64,000 bases of DNA, taken from assembly GCF_028281305.1 (NCBI RefSeq), contig NZ_JANQKD010000044.1, forward strand, positions 81,600 to 145,599, read 5' to 3'. The position numbers and the translations under genes were made by a program. This document shows, one piece after another, positions 52,071 to 62,300 of this stretch. Each line of letters begins with the position of its first letter. The first letter of the stretch is position 1. The notes below the pieces were generated by a model that saw nothing but the letters and a program-made list of their open reading frames with translations, was not told the origin of the DNA and ran no database searches. Origin of the DNA: Pelagibius sp. (GTDB taxonomy: Bacteria > Pseudomonadota > Alphaproteobacteria > Kiloniellales > Kiloniellaceae).

Positions 52071-53135
52071 GTGAAGCAGCGTATCCGCTACGCTCGCTCA
52101 GCCGACGGCACTGCCATTGGATGGGCGAGTTTGGGCGAGGGCCTGCCCCTCGTGAAAACGTCCAACTGTCCGACCCACCTGGAGTACGACCTCCAAAGCC
52201 CGGTCTGGGCGCATTGGGTGAACTTCTTTGCCGCCCACTTTCAGTTCGTGCGCTACGACGAGCGCGGCTGCGGCCTTTCGGACCGTGAGGTGGAGGACCT
52301 GACCTTCGACCGTTGGGTCGAGGATCTGGAGGCGGTGATCGACGCCGCCGGGATCGACGGTCCGGTCAATCTCCTGGGGGTTTCCAAGGGGGCGGCGACG
52401 GCGATTGCCTATGCCGCCAGGTATCCGGACCGCGTGTCCCGGATCATTATCTACGGTGGCTATGCGCAGGGCTGGGGCGCGCGCGGCGATCCGCGCGGCG
52501 CCAAGCTGGCCAAGTCCATCGCCGACCTGGTCGCTCTCGGATGGGAGCTGGAAAACCCGGTGTTCCGGGAACTTATCACCCGTCGCTACATCCCCGGAGG
52601 CAGCGAAGAGCAGGTCGACTGGTACAACGACCTCTGCCTCAGGACCATGACGGCGGAGATGGCCGGGCGGCTGCTTGAGTCGCGCGCTGACGTCGACGTC
52701 TGCCACCTCTTGAGCCGCGTTGCCGTGCCGGTGCTGGTGATCCATCCCAACCGCGATGAGGTGATCCCCTTCAGGGAGGGCCGCATGCTCGCCAGCGAGC
52801 TGCCCAATGCGGAGTTCGTGGAGCTGGAGACCAACAACCACATCGTGCTCAAACACGAAGCCGCCTGGGTGCGCTTCAAGGAAGCCGTGCTCGATTTCAT
52901 GGAACGCAGCCCGATGATCAGCCGCGGACACGCCCACGGGCTCGGCGGTCTGTCACGGCGCGAGAACGAGATCCTCTCGCTGATCTGCGAGGCCAAGTCC
53001 AACCCGGAAATCGCCGCTGTGCTCAGCCTTTCGGAGCGCACCGTACGCAACCATGCCTCCAACCTCTTCCGCAAGCTGGGCGTGCGTTCGCGCACCGAGG
53101 CGATCCTCTACCTGCACAGCGCCACGCGGCGGTGA
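52071..53135 (+). CDS. Alpha/beta-hydrolase domain fused to LuxR-type HTH, paralogue 2
   Basis: 354 residues, GTG start, colinear with paralogue 1 at well over half of positions. Triad candidates: Ser105 in LLGVSKGAA, Asp229 in NRDEVIPF, His257 in TNNHIVL. The LuxR HTH spans about 292-350 with SERTVRNHASNLFRKLGV identical to its partner. The linker before the HTH and the lid region differ most, as expected if the ligands differ. It follows paralogue 1 by 167 bp, and this gap holds a CAGCTGTC core. Confidence 0.88.
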   Translation: MKQRIRYARSADGTAIGWASLGEGLPLVKTSNCPTHLEYDLQSPVWAHWVNFFAAHFQFVRYDERGCGLSDREVEDLTFDRWVEDLEAVIDAAGIDGPVNLLGVSKGAATAIAYAARYPDRVSRIIIYGGYAQGWGARGDPRGAKLAKSIADLVALGWELENPVFRELITRRYIPGGSEEQVDWYNDLCLRTMTAEMAGRLLESRADVDVCHLLSRVAVPVLVIHPNRDEVIPFREGRMLASELPNAEFVELETNNHIVLKHEAAWVRFKEAVLDFMERSPMISRGHAHGLGGLSRRENEILSLICEAKSNPEIAAVLSLSERTVRNHASNLFRKLGVRSRTEAILYLHSATRR

Positions 53136-53139
53136 CGCG

Positions 53140-53730
53140 CTAGCGTTCGGCCGGTGCCTTGATCTGAAGCAAGGTCTTCAGCAGGTTCGCGGTGCCGCGG
53201 GCATCGTCGATCGAGATGTGGTTGTGCGGCACGTGGCCCAGCCATTCCGGCGGAAAGGCCTCGGCCGAGCACTCATGCAAGGCCCGGCCGGTCCGCCCGG
53301 CGGCGAAGGCCTGGATGCAAAGGCCGGCGGTGAAGAACAGCCGCTCGCCGATCCAGGGACCCTTGAGCATACGGATATCGGCGAAGCGCCTGAGGTAGTA
53401 GTCGATCCAGGCCCCGTCGAAGGCCAGCGGCTGGGCTGCGAAGATCGGCTGGCCGGGCAGGCCGCGCACCCAGGCGGCGTAGCTCTGCATGACCTCTGCC
53501 GGCGGTTTGGGGTCGTGCGTCGCCGCCGCCCAGGCTTCTGGAAAGCCCTTGAACCACTCCATGGTGACCGGGTCTTCGCCGGCCTCCGGCAGGCGTGCCA
53601 GCACGGCCTGGAAAAAGTCGATCTCCTCGCCCTCGGCGTCTATGGCGACCGAAGCGAACGCCAGCATCGAGTGACTGCCGGGCGTCGGTCCGTTCACCTC
53701 GATGTCGGTGACAACATAGGTGGGGTTCAT
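53140..53730 (-). CDS. DEDDh-type 3'-5' exonuclease family protein
   Basis: 196 residues. Asp9 and Glu11 in VVTDIEVNGP form the first acidic pair; HNHISIDDARGTANLL near 172-187 carries the His and final Asp of the DEDDh set. The middle Asp may be in AFDGAWIDYY near 107. It is close to exonuclease/RNase T-fold proteins. The ATGA junction with the sulfotransferase implies cotranslation, an odd pairing. Convergent with the second LuxR-type gene, stops 4 bp apart. Confidence 0.8.
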   Translation of the reverse strand: MNPTYVVTDIEVNGPTPGSHSMLAFASVAIDAEGEEIDFFQAVLARLPEAGEDPVTMEWFKGFPEAWAAATHDPKPPAEVMQSYAAWVRGLPGQPIFAAQPLAFDGAWIDYYLRRFADIRMLKGPWIGERLFFTAGLCIQAFAAGRTGRALHECSAEAFPPEWLGHVPHNHISIDDARGTANLLKTLLQIKAPAER

Positions 53731-54635
53731 GAGACCTCGTATCCGGCGGCGGTTAGGGCTTCGCCTGCAACCTCGCAGTAAAGGGCGTTGCATTCCTCAT
53801 CGAAATGGTTCTTCCAGTCGCCGGCGATGCCTTTGCGCAGGAAACTCTGGGCGTCAGCCTCGCCGGGCCGCCGCCCGCCGCTGAGGGCGCTGAAGGTGTT
53901 GCGTGCGACGATCTTCTCGATTGTGGCGGGCTCGGCATCGCAGTCCAGCCAGCCGAAGAGCCGGGTCATCTCGGCGGGCGTGTCTTCCAGCATCGCTTCG
54001 TAGCGCAGAGAAAAGTGGCGGCCGGGAAAGCCTGCCGAGTCCTTCTGGAATTTGGCCATGGTGTCGCGCCAGGTGGCGGCATGGCCCTTGATGCGGCCGA
54101 CGAAGTCCGCGCGGTTATCCGCTGCCAGAGGCTCGCGGTCCGGAAAGAGGTGGAACCAGAGGGAGACGAAACAGTCTCTGCCGTCCCGGGTCGTCGAGAT
54201 GACCCGGGCCTGCGGCAGGATGGCCCGCCAGGTGCCGAGCTGGCGCTTGTAGTCCGGGTCCTTGTCGCCGATCCAGCGCAGGGCGCCGTTCTTGCCCGTA
54301 GCCTCAGCCGCGTGCTGGACCGCGGACAGCCGGTCGAGGAAGAAATACTGCATCGCTGTCAGCAGTTGGGGCTCGCCCAGTTCCCGGTAGACCGCTTCCT
54401 GTTTGTAGATTTTCGCGTTGGTCTTGGAGAGGGCGGTATTGTACTCGCGAATGGCTGGGGCGAGGTGAGTAAGCAAAACGTTGAGTTTGCTCTCCCCACC
54501 ACAGGCAATCTGCGGATGGCTGTCGAGCAGCCGCTGAAGCCAGGTGGTGCCGGACTTGGTGACCCCGGTTACGATGAAAAGCCCCACGCGCTCCAGCAGA
54601 GTGCCGAGCTCATCTGTGCCCGCCATAAACGTCAT
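53727..54635 (-). CDS. Sulfotransferase family protein
   Basis: 302 residues. The PAPS 5'-phosphosulfate loop is VTGVTKSGTTWLQRLLDSHP near 22-41, and STTRDGRDCFVSLWFH near 144-159 binds the 3'-phosphate. RKGIAGDWKNHF near 265 is the third conserved block. The acceptor is unknown. I use the ATG before TFMAGTDE with AGGGG upstream; a start 23 codons further out is also open. Upstream of, and overlapping with, the exonuclease gene. Confidence 0.84.
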   Translation of the reverse strand: MTFMAGTDELGTLLERVGLFIVTGVTKSGTTWLQRLLDSHPQIACGGESKLNVLLTHLAPAIREYNTALSKTNAKIYKQEAVYRELGEPQLLTAMQYFFLDRLSAVQHAAEATGKNGALRWIGDKDPDYKRQLGTWRAILPQARVISTTRDGRDCFVSLWFHLFPDREPLAADNRADFVGRIKGHAATWRDTMAKFQKDSAGFPGRHFSLRYEAMLEDTPAEMTRLFGWLDCDAEPATIEKIVARNTFSALSGGRRPGEADAQSFLRKGIAGDWKNHFDEECNALYCEVAGEALTAAGYEVS

Positions 54636-55018
54636 GCCGCGAATCCCCTGCCTGCGGAAGCTCTCTGAGCCCCGTGCATATCCGGCGGGATCGGGCTTGT
54701 CCACAGGCCCGGTGACGCAGCCGGCCCCGTGCCTTGAGAATTTATTCCAATCCCATTCATTGGCGGCCGACCCCCGCCGGCTCTGCGCCCTCAGCCGCCG
54801 CGGCGCGGCAAAAGGGCTTGAAACCCAGGGGCGTGGCAGTCATTAAAGAAGGAGCCGCCCGACGCCGCATCACGGAATGCTGATACGCGCTTAGGCGGCG
54901 GCTTTGTGCGGCAGGGGCGTCACACATCCTGGGGGTCACCCCGACGGCGTCCTCCGGTCAGGCGGGTGGTTATACGCGGCTGTTCAAGGCCGCGGGGCAG
55001 ACAGGGGAACTCCATCAG
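54636..55018. other. Gene-free region between the sulfotransferase and pntAA
   Basis: 383 bp between divergent starts. An AT-richer stretch near 54733-54765 (GAATTTATTCCAATCCC and on) may hold promoters. TGGGGGTCACCCC near 54930-54943 is a short imperfect hairpin. I see no gene, RNA or repeat here. Confidence 0.5.
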
Positions 55019-56281
55019 ATGAAGATCGCGATACCCAGGGAGCAGCGCCCGGACGAGGCGCGCGTCGCAGCCTCGCCGGAAACGGTCAAGAAGCTGATCA
55101 ACCTGGGCTTCGAAGTCTCAGTCGAGACCGGCGCCGGCCTGGGCGCAGCCATCACCGACGAAGCTTACGAAAAGGCCGGAGCCACCGTGGCACCTGATGC
55201 GACGGTAGCCTATGGCGACGCCGACGTGATCGCCAAGGTGCGCCGTCCTCTGGCGGACGAGCTGAGGGGCGTGAAGTCCGGTGCGCTGCTGATTTCCATC
55301 GTCGACCCCTTTCGGGCCGGGGACGAACTGGGGCCTCTCCAGAAGGCCGGTGTCACGGCCTTTGCCATGGACCTGATCCCGCGCATCACCCGTGCCCAGT
55401 CCATGGACGTGCTCTCCTCGCAGTCGAATCTGGCCGGCTATAAGGCGGTGCTGGACGGCGCGGCGGTTTATGGCCGCGCTTTTCCGATGATGATGACGGC
55501 GGCTGGCACCGTGCCGCCGGCCAAGGTGCTGGTCATGGGGGCGGGCGTCGCCGGGTTGCAGGCGATCGCCACGGCGCGGCGCCTGGGCGCGATCGTCTCG
55601 GCCACCGACGTGCGCCCGGCGGCCAAGGAACAGGTGGAAAGCCTGGGCGCCAGCTTCGTGGCCGTCGAGGACGAGGAGTTCAAACAGGCCGAGACCTCAG
55701 GCGGCTACGCCAAGGAGATGAGCCCGGAGTACCAGAAAAAGCAGGCCGAGCTGATCGCCGAGACCATCAAGAAGATGGACATGGTGATCACCACTGCGCT
55801 GATCCCAGGGCGGCCTGCCCCGAAGCTGGTGTCGGCCGAGATGGTCGCCTCCATGAAGCCGGGCTCCGTCATCGTCGACCTGGCGGTGGAGACCGGCGGC
55901 AACTGCGAACTTTCCAAGCCCGGCGAGGTCGTCGAGACCGGCGGTGTGCAGATTGTCGGCCACGTGAACGTGCCCGGGCGCCTGGCCGCCGACGCGTCGG
56001 CGCTCTACGCGCGCAACATCCTCACCTTCATCGATCTGCTGGTCGACAAGGAGTCGAAGGCGCTCGCCATCGATTGGGAAGACCAGATCGTCGCCGAGAC
56101 CTGCATCATCCGTGACGGACAGCTCGTTCATCCTGCGCTTGCGCCCAAGGATGCGCCGCCGCCTGCGGAAGCCGCAACGGCGGAGGAGGCTGCGTCCGAA
56201 CCCCCGGCGGCGGAGGCTGAACCCGAGTCAGGGCCAGAGCCCGGCAGCGATAAGCCCAGCGGCGATAAACAAGGAGGCTGA
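55019..56281 (+). CDS. pntAA: NAD(P) transhydrogenase subunit alpha part 1
   Basis: 420 residues. The NAD(H)-binding domain [21 protein letters not shown] at the start, [20 protein letters not shown] near 119-136, [20 protein letters not shown] near 171-190. Ends in a Pro/Ala/Glu-rich tail of about 35 residues. With PntAB and PntB it couples hydride transfer from NADH to NADP+ to proton entry at the inner membrane. The three-gene split is usual in alphaproteobacteria. Confidence 0.95.
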   Translation: MKIAIPREQRPDEARVAASPETVKKLINLGFEVSVETGAGLGAAITDEAYEKAGATVAPDATVAYGDADVIAKVRRPLADELRGVKSGALLISIVDPFRAGDELGPLQKAGVTAFAMDLIPRITRAQSMDVLSSQSNLAGYKAVLDGAAVYGRAFPMMMTAAGTVPPAKVLVMGAGVAGLQAIATARRLGAIVSATDVRPAAKEQVESLGASFVAVEDEEFKQAETSGGYAKEMSPEYQKKQAELIAETIKKMDMVITTALIPGRPAPKLVSAEMVASMKPGSVIVDLAVETGGNCELSKPGEVVETGGVQIVGHVNVPGRLAADASALYARNILTFIDLLVDKESKALAIDWEDQIVAETCIIRDGQLVHPALAPKDAPPPAEAATAEEAASEPPAAEAEPESGPEPGSDKPSGDKQGG

Positions 56282-56286
56282 CGGTC

Positions 56287-56697
56287 ATGGCAAACGAGAC
56301 TTTCTCCGAACGGGCTGCGGAGATCGCCAACGAGGCGCAGGCGCTGGCCAACGATGTCGCCTCCCTCGCGGTGGAGGCCAGCCGGCTTTCGGCCGAAAGC
56401 ACGGCGGCGGGCGGCACCTCTTCCCTGGTGATCGGCCTCACGGTCTTCGTGCTTGCCGTTTTCGTCGGCTATCACGTGGTTTGGCGCGTCACACCGGCGC
56501 TGCACTCCCCCCTTATGGCGGTGACCAACGCCATCTCCTCGGTGATCATTGTCGGCGCCCTGATCGCCGCGGGGCCGGCCGATTTCGGCTTCAGCGAGGT
56601 CATGGGCTTCCTCGCCGTCATCCTGGCCTCGGTCAACATCTTCGGCGGCTTTATCGTGACTCAGCGCATGCTGTCCATGTTCAAGAAGAAGAAATAA
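56287..56697 (+). CDS. pntAB: NAD(P) transhydrogenase subunit alpha part 2 (membrane)
   Basis: 136 residues. About 50 N-terminal hydrophilic residues lead to three or four membrane helices from about 45 to 130. [20 protein letters not shown] near 62-81 and [19 protein letters not shown] at the end are typical. It forms part of the proton channel. Five bp after pntAA, with AGGAGGCTGACGGTC upstream. Confidence 0.94.
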   Translation: MANETFSERAAEIANEAQALANDVASLAVEASRLSAESTAAGGTSSLVIGLTVFVLAVFVGYHVVWRVTPALHSPLMAVTNAISSVIIVGALIAAGPADFGFSEVMGFLAVILASVNIFGGFIVTQRMLSMFKKKK

Positions 56698-56712
56698 GGG
56701 GGCCGGACAACC

Positions 56713-58110
56713 ATGAACGCTGATCTCGCCGCGCTGCTGTACCTCGTTGCATCGGTCTGCTTCGTTATGGCTCTGCGCGGGCTGTCGCATCCGACGACCA
56801 GCCGCGCCGGCAACCTCTACGGCATGGTCGGCATGGCCATCGCCATCATCACCACCCTGGCGATGCCGGGCGTCGTCAGCTACGCGCTCATCATCGTCGG
56901 CATGCTGATCGGCGGTGCTATCGGCACCGTGATCGCCCTGCGCATCCAGATGACGGCGCTGCCGCAGCTCGTGGCCGCCTTCCACTCCCTGGTCGGTCTG
57001 GCGGCGGTCTTCGTCGCTGCTGCCGCCTTCTACAAGCCGCAGGCCTACGGCCTCGGCGTGCCCGGCGACATCGGCATCGCCAGCCTGATCGAGATGTCGC
57101 TCGGTGTTGCTATCGGCGCCATCACCTTCACCGGCTCCGTGGTCGCCTTCGCCAAGCTGCAGGGCCTTGTGACCGGCAAGCCGCTGGTGTTCCCGATGCA
57201 GCACCCGCTGAACGCCCTCCTTGGCATTCTGCTCGTGGTGCTGGTCGTGGCCCTCTGCCTCGGCCAGTCGGGCCTGGTGTTCTGGCTGATCGTGCTGATC
57301 GCCTTGGTGCTCGGCTTTCTCCTGATCCTGCCGATCGGCGGCGCCGACATGCCGGTCGTGGTCTCCATGCTGAACTCCTACTCCGGCTGGGCGGCCTGCG
57401 GCATCGGCTTCACGCTGCAGAACAACCTGCTGATCATCACCGGCGCGCTGGTGGGCTCCTCCGGTGCCATCCTCAGCTACATCATGTGCAAGGGGATGAA
57501 CCGCTCCATCATCAACGTCATCCTCGGCGGCTTCGGCGGCGAGACCACGGGCGCTGCGGCTGGCGACGACGAGGACCGCACGGTGAAGGCCGGCTCGGCC
57601 GACGATGCCGCCTTCCTGATGAAGAACGCCAGCAAGGTGATCATCGTCCCCGGCTACGGCATGGCGGTCGCCCAGGCCCAGCATGCTTTACGCGAGATGG
57701 CGGACTTCCTGAAGAAGGAAGGCGTCGATGTGCGCTACGCCATCCATCCGGTGGCCGGACGCATGCCCGGCCATATGAACGTGCTGCTCGCCGAAGCCAA
57801 CGTCCCTTACGACGAGGTCTTCGAGATGGACGAGATCAACCGGGACTTCAACGGCACCGACGTGGCCTTCGTCATCGGGGCCAACGACATCACCAACCCG
57901 GCCGCCAAGACCGATCCGGCATCGCCGATCTACGGCATGCCGATCCTCGACGTCGAGAACGCCGGGACGGTACTTTTCGTCAAACGCTCCATGGCCAGCG
58001 GCTACGCCGGTGTGCAGAACGAGCTGTTCTTCCGCGACAACACCATGATGCTCTTCGACGACGCCAAGAAGATGTGCGAGCACATCGTCAAGGCAATGGA
58101 GGCCGACTGA
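56713..58110 (+). CDS. pntB: NAD(P) transhydrogenase subunit beta
   Basis: 465 residues. Nine or so membrane helices in the first 270 residues are followed by the NADP(H)-binding domain III: VIIVPGYGMAVAQAQHALRE near 311-330, GRMPGHMNVLLAEANVPYDE near 352-371, GANDITNPAAKTDP near 393-406. Fifteen bp after pntAB with AGGGGG upstream. Confidence 0.96.
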   Translation: MNADLAALLYLVASVCFVMALRGLSHPTTSRAGNLYGMVGMAIAIITTLAMPGVVSYALIIVGMLIGGAIGTVIALRIQMTALPQLVAAFHSLVGLAAVFVAAAAFYKPQAYGLGVPGDIGIASLIEMSLGVAIGAITFTGSVVAFAKLQGLVTGKPLVFPMQHPLNALLGILLVVLVVALCLGQSGLVFWLIVLIALVLGFLLILPIGGADMPVVVSMLNSYSGWAACGIGFTLQNNLLIITGALVGSSGAILSYIMCKGMNRSIINVILGGFGGETTGAAAGDDEDRTVKAGSADDAAFLMKNASKVIIVPGYGMAVAQAQHALREMADFLKKEGVDVRYAIHPVAGRMPGHMNVLLAEANVPYDEVFEMDEINRDFNGTDVAFVIGANDITNPAAKTDPASPIYGMPILDVENAGTVLFVKRSMASGYAGVQNELFFRDNTMMLFDDAKKMCEHIVKAMEAD

Positions 58111-58132
58111 GGCCGTTTGGCTTTGGCGGCCT
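58110..58132 (+). terminator. Hairpin overlapping the pntB stop
   Basis: AGGCCG and CGGCCT pair around an 11-nt loop that begins with TTTGG, starting at the last base of the pntB stop. No T-run follows, so it is a weak terminator candidate. Confidence 0.35.
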
Positions 58133-58284
58133 GACCGGGGTCCGCGGCGAGCCCGGCATCTGAGCGTTTAGAGGTCGCAGCCGAGACAGTTTCGGCACTC
58201 GCTCTGGGCCCTAATGAGGCTTGGCCGAGCCGCCAGCAGGTGACGCCTTGGCAACCGTCCCATCAGCAGGAGGCAGGAGAGACG

Positions 58285-59319
58285 ATGCAAGAACAGAGGA
58301 AGATTCCCGCAACCGTCATCACCGGGTTTCTGGGCGCCGGCAAGACCTCGGCGATCCGCCACCTCCTGCAGAACGCCAAGGGGCGGCGGATCGCTCTGGT
58401 GATCAACGAGTTCGGTGACCTGGGCGTCGACGGCGAGATCCTGAAGGGCTGCGGCATCGAAGACTGCGGCGAAGACGACGTGGTGGAACTGGCCAACGGC
58501 TGCATCTGCTGCACAGTGGCCGACGACTTTCTGCCCACCATTCAGGCGCTGCTGGACCGCGCCGACCCGCCCGACCACATCGTCATCGAAACCTCCGGCC
58601 TTGCGCTGCCCAAGCCTCTGGTAAAGGCCTTTGCCTGGCCGGAGGTGCGCACCCGCACCACGGTCGACGGCGTCATTACCATGATCGACGGCCCGGCCGT
58701 CGCTGAGGGGCTCTTTGCCGGCGATCCTGATGCTGTCGCCGCCCAGCGCGCCGCCGACGAGTCCCTTGACCACGATACGCCGCTGGAGGAGCTCTTCGAG
58801 GAGCAGCTTGCCTGCGCCGACATGGTGGTGATCAACAAGACCGACATGCTGGCGGAGGCGGATCTGCGCGGCGTCGAGAACAGCGTCGCCCGCCATCTGC
58901 GCCCGGCGGTGAAGACGGTGCGCTCGGTGCACGGTGCGGTCGATGCGTCGGTGCTGCTGGGCCTCGATGCGGCGGCGGAGGACGATCTCGACTCGCGCCC
59001 TTCCCACATCGATGCGGCGGGTGAGCACGACCACGACGACTTCACCTCTTTCTCGCTGGAACTGGACGAGACCGACGCCCCCGAGACCCTGGTGCACCGG
59101 CTGCTCCCGGTCATCGCCGAGCACGGGATCCTGCGCGTCAAGGGTTTCGCCGCAGTGACCGGCAAAGCCATGCGTCTGGTGGTGCAGGGCGTGGGCGACC
59201 GGCTGCAGCACCACTATGACCGCGACTGGCGGCCGGACGAAGCACGCCGGACCCGCCTGGTGATCATCGGCGAAACCGGCCTGGACGAGGCAGCGATCCG
59301 GGCCGCGCTGGCGGCCTGA
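58285..59319 (+). CDS. cobW: CobW-type GTPase, cobalamin biosynthesis metallochaperone
   Basis: 344 residues. P-loop GFLGAGKT near 13-20, zinc or cobalt site CICC in ANGCICCTVAD near 72-82, and NKTD near 192 mark the COG0523 GTPases. An Asp/His-rich stretch (AGEHDHDDF) near 248-256 may bind metal. CobW is thought to deliver cobalt to the CobN complex. ATG preceded by GGAGGCAGGAGAG. First of the cob run; no B12-box riboswitch is visible in the 174-bp leader. Confidence 0.93.
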   Translation: MQEQRKIPATVITGFLGAGKTSAIRHLLQNAKGRRIALVINEFGDLGVDGEILKGCGIEDCGEDDVVELANGCICCTVADDFLPTIQALLDRADPPDHIVIETSGLALPKPLVKAFAWPEVRTRTTVDGVITMIDGPAVAEGLFAGDPDAVAAQRAADESLDHDTPLEELFEEQLACADMVVINKTDMLAEADLRGVENSVARHLRPAVKTVRSVHGAVDASVLLGLDAAAEDDLDSRPSHIDAAGEHDHDDFTSFSLELDETDAPETLVHRLLPVIAEHGILRVKGFAAVTGKAMRLVVQGVGDRLQHHYDRDWRPDEARRTRLVIIGETGLDEAAIRAALAA

Positions 59320-59323
59320 GCCC

Positions 59324-62300
59324 ATGCACCTGCTGCAGGCGACGCCGGGGGCCATTGCCGACGGATCGGAGGCGGTGGACCTCGGCCAGACGCCGGGCGA
59401 CATCGTCTTTCTTTCCGCGGCGGACACGGAGCTGGCCGCGCTTGCCGCCGCACAGGCAGCTTTGGATGATGAAGCGCCCAGCCTGCGCCTCGCCAATCTC
59501 ATGCAGCTCGGCCACAACCTTTCGGTCGACCTCTACGTCGAGCAGGTGATCTCCGGCGCCCGGCTGGTGATCGTGCGCCTGCTGGGCGGAGAGAGCTACT
59601 GGCCTTATGGCGTCGAGCAAATTCATGCGGCCTGCCGCGAGAAAGGCATTGCCCTGGCCATGCTGCCGGGCGACGAACAGCCTGACCCCGGCCTCTCGGC
59701 TTACGGAACCCTGGCGGAAGACGCGGCGTTACGGCTGTGGCGCTACTGCATCGAGGGCGGCCCGGAGAATGCGCTCAATCTCCTGCGCTATGGCGCCAGC
59801 CTGCTGGGCCGGCAGAGCAATTGGCAGGAACCGCGCCCCCTGCTGCGCGCCGGCCTCTACTGGCCCGGCACCGCCCAGCCTGCATTGCAGGATCTGCAGC
59901 GGCACTGGCGCGCCGCCGCCCCGGTGGCCGCCATTGTCTTCTACCGCGCGCTCCTGCAGGCGGGAAATCTCGCTGCCGTCGACGCGCTCATCACCGGACT
60001 GCGGGCGCAAGGGGTCAACCCGCTGCCGCTCTACTGCAGCAGCCTGAAGGACCCGCAGGCGGGGGAGGTGGTGTCGGCCCTGCTCGCCGAGGCCAAGACG
60101 GAAATCGTTCTCAACGCCACGGGCTTTGCCCTGACCGCGCCCGGCGCCGAGCGCGCGAGAACGCCTTTCAATGCCTGTGACGGGCCGGTGCTGCAGGTGG
60201 TCTTCTCCGGCGGCAATCAGGCCGTCTGGGCGGAGGGGGTGACGGGCCTCTCAGCCCGCGACATCGCCATGAACGTCGCTCTGCCGGAGGTCGACGGCCG
60301 GGTGCTGACCCGCGCCGTCTCCTTCAAGGGGGAGGCGCGCTACGATCCGGCAACACAGACCTCCGTCGTCGCCTACGAACCCGTCGCGGACCGCATCGAC
60401 TTTGTCGCGGCCTTGACCGCCAACTGGCTGCGGCTGCGCCGCATGCCGGCGGGCAAGCGCTCGGTCGCCCTGATCCTCGCCAACTATCCCAATCAGGACG
60501 GGCGCCTCGGCAACGGTGTCGGGCTCGACACCCCGGCGGGAACCCTGAACGTCCTCCGCGCCTTAAAGGCCGAGGGCTACGACACCGGCAAGCTGCCGCC
60601 CGACGGCCAGGCGCTGATCGAACGGCTGGCGGCGGGGCCCACCAACGACCTGACGGTACGCTCCGAGCGCCCCGGTGGCGAGCGTTATCCGCTGGCAACC
60701 TACCGGCGCTTCTTCGCCCGACTGCCGCGGGCGGTGCAGGTGGCCGTTGCGGAGCGCTGGGGCGATGCCGCAGAAGATCCTTTTGTCGAAGGGGACGCTT
60801 TCCGGTTGTCGGCCTTTCGTCTCGGCAAGGTCGTCGTCGGCCTGCAGCCGGCGCGTGGCTACAACATCGATCCTGTCGCCAGCTATCACGACCCTGACCT
60901 GGTGCCGCCGCACGGCTACCTCGCTTTCTATGCCTGGCTGCGCGAGACGATGGGCGTGCACGCGGTCGTCCACATGGGCAAGCACGGCAACATGGAATGG
61001 CTGCCCGGCAAGGCGCTGGCGCTTTCGGAAGCCTGCTTCCCGGAGGCGGTGTTTGGGCCGCTGCCGCACCTCTATCCCTTTATCGTCAACGACCCGGGCG
61101 AGGGCACGCAGGCCAAGCGCCGCGCCCAGGCGGTGATCGTCGACCACCTGACCCCGCCGCTGACGCGCGCCGAGACCTATGGCCCGCTGGCGGAGCTGGA
61201 GCGCCTGGTGGACGAGTACTACGACGCCGCCGGTCTCGATCCCCGGCGCCTCAAGGTCCTGGGCGAGGAGATCCTGCAGCTTTCGGCGGCCAGCGGCCTC
61301 GACAAGGACTGCGGTATCGCCAGCGGCGACGATGCCGAGACCGCGCTTGGCAAGCTCGACAACCATCTCTGCGAGTTGAAGGAGATGCAGATCCGCGACG
61401 GCCTGCACATCTTTGGCGAGTCGCCGATGGGCGGTCAGGAAACCGATCTGTTGGTGGCGCTGACCCGCCTGCCGCGCGGCCGGGGCGAGGGGGGCGATGC
61501 CTCCCTGATCCGCGCGTTGGCCCGCGATCTCGGCCTGGTGGAGTTCGATCCGTTGGACTGCGTGCTGGGCGACCCCTGGCGCGGCCCCCGACCGGAGGCG
61601 CTCGGCCCAGCCTCTTTCGACGTAACGGGCGGCTGGCGCAGCCAGGGCGACACCGTGGAACGCCTGGAACTGCTGGCGCAGGCGCTGGTTGCGGGTACCC
61701 GAACTGCCGACTCGGACTGGACGGAAACGAGGGCTGTTCTGGACCGTATCGAGGAACAGGTTCGGCCGGCAGTGGCGGCTTCCGGCGCGGCGGAAGTTGC
61801 CGGTCTCCGGCGCGGCCTCGACGGCCGCTTCGTCGCGCCCGGGCCCTCCGGCGCGCCGACCCGCGGGCGCCTGGACGTGCTGCCGACGGGACGCAACTTC
61901 TATTCCGTCGACACCCGCACCGTGCCGACCCCGGCGGCCTGGCAGCTCGGCTGGGCCTCCGCCGAACGGCTGTTGCTGCGCCACCGGCAGGAGGAAGGGG
62001 GCTGGCCGCGGCGCCTGGCGCTTTCTGCCTGGGGCACCGCCAACATGCGCACCGGCGGTGACGACATCGCCCAGGCCCTGGCGCTGATGGGCGTGAAGCC
62101 GACCTGGGAGACGGCCTCGCGCCGCATCACCGGTTTCGAAATCCTGCCGCTTTCCTTGCTGGACCGGCCGCGCGTCGACGTGACCCTGCGGGTCTCCGGG
62201 TTTTTCCGCGATGCCTTCCCGGCGCAGATCGACCTGGTGGACTCCGCCGCCCGCGCGGTCGCGGCGCTCGACGAGCCGCCGGAGCAGAACCCCCTGGCCG

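Noticed and set aside
58111..58284. Cobalamin riboswitch before cobW
   Set aside because: I found no recognisable B12 box or matching stem pattern in the leader; the GC-rich hairpin next to the pntB stop is not enough.
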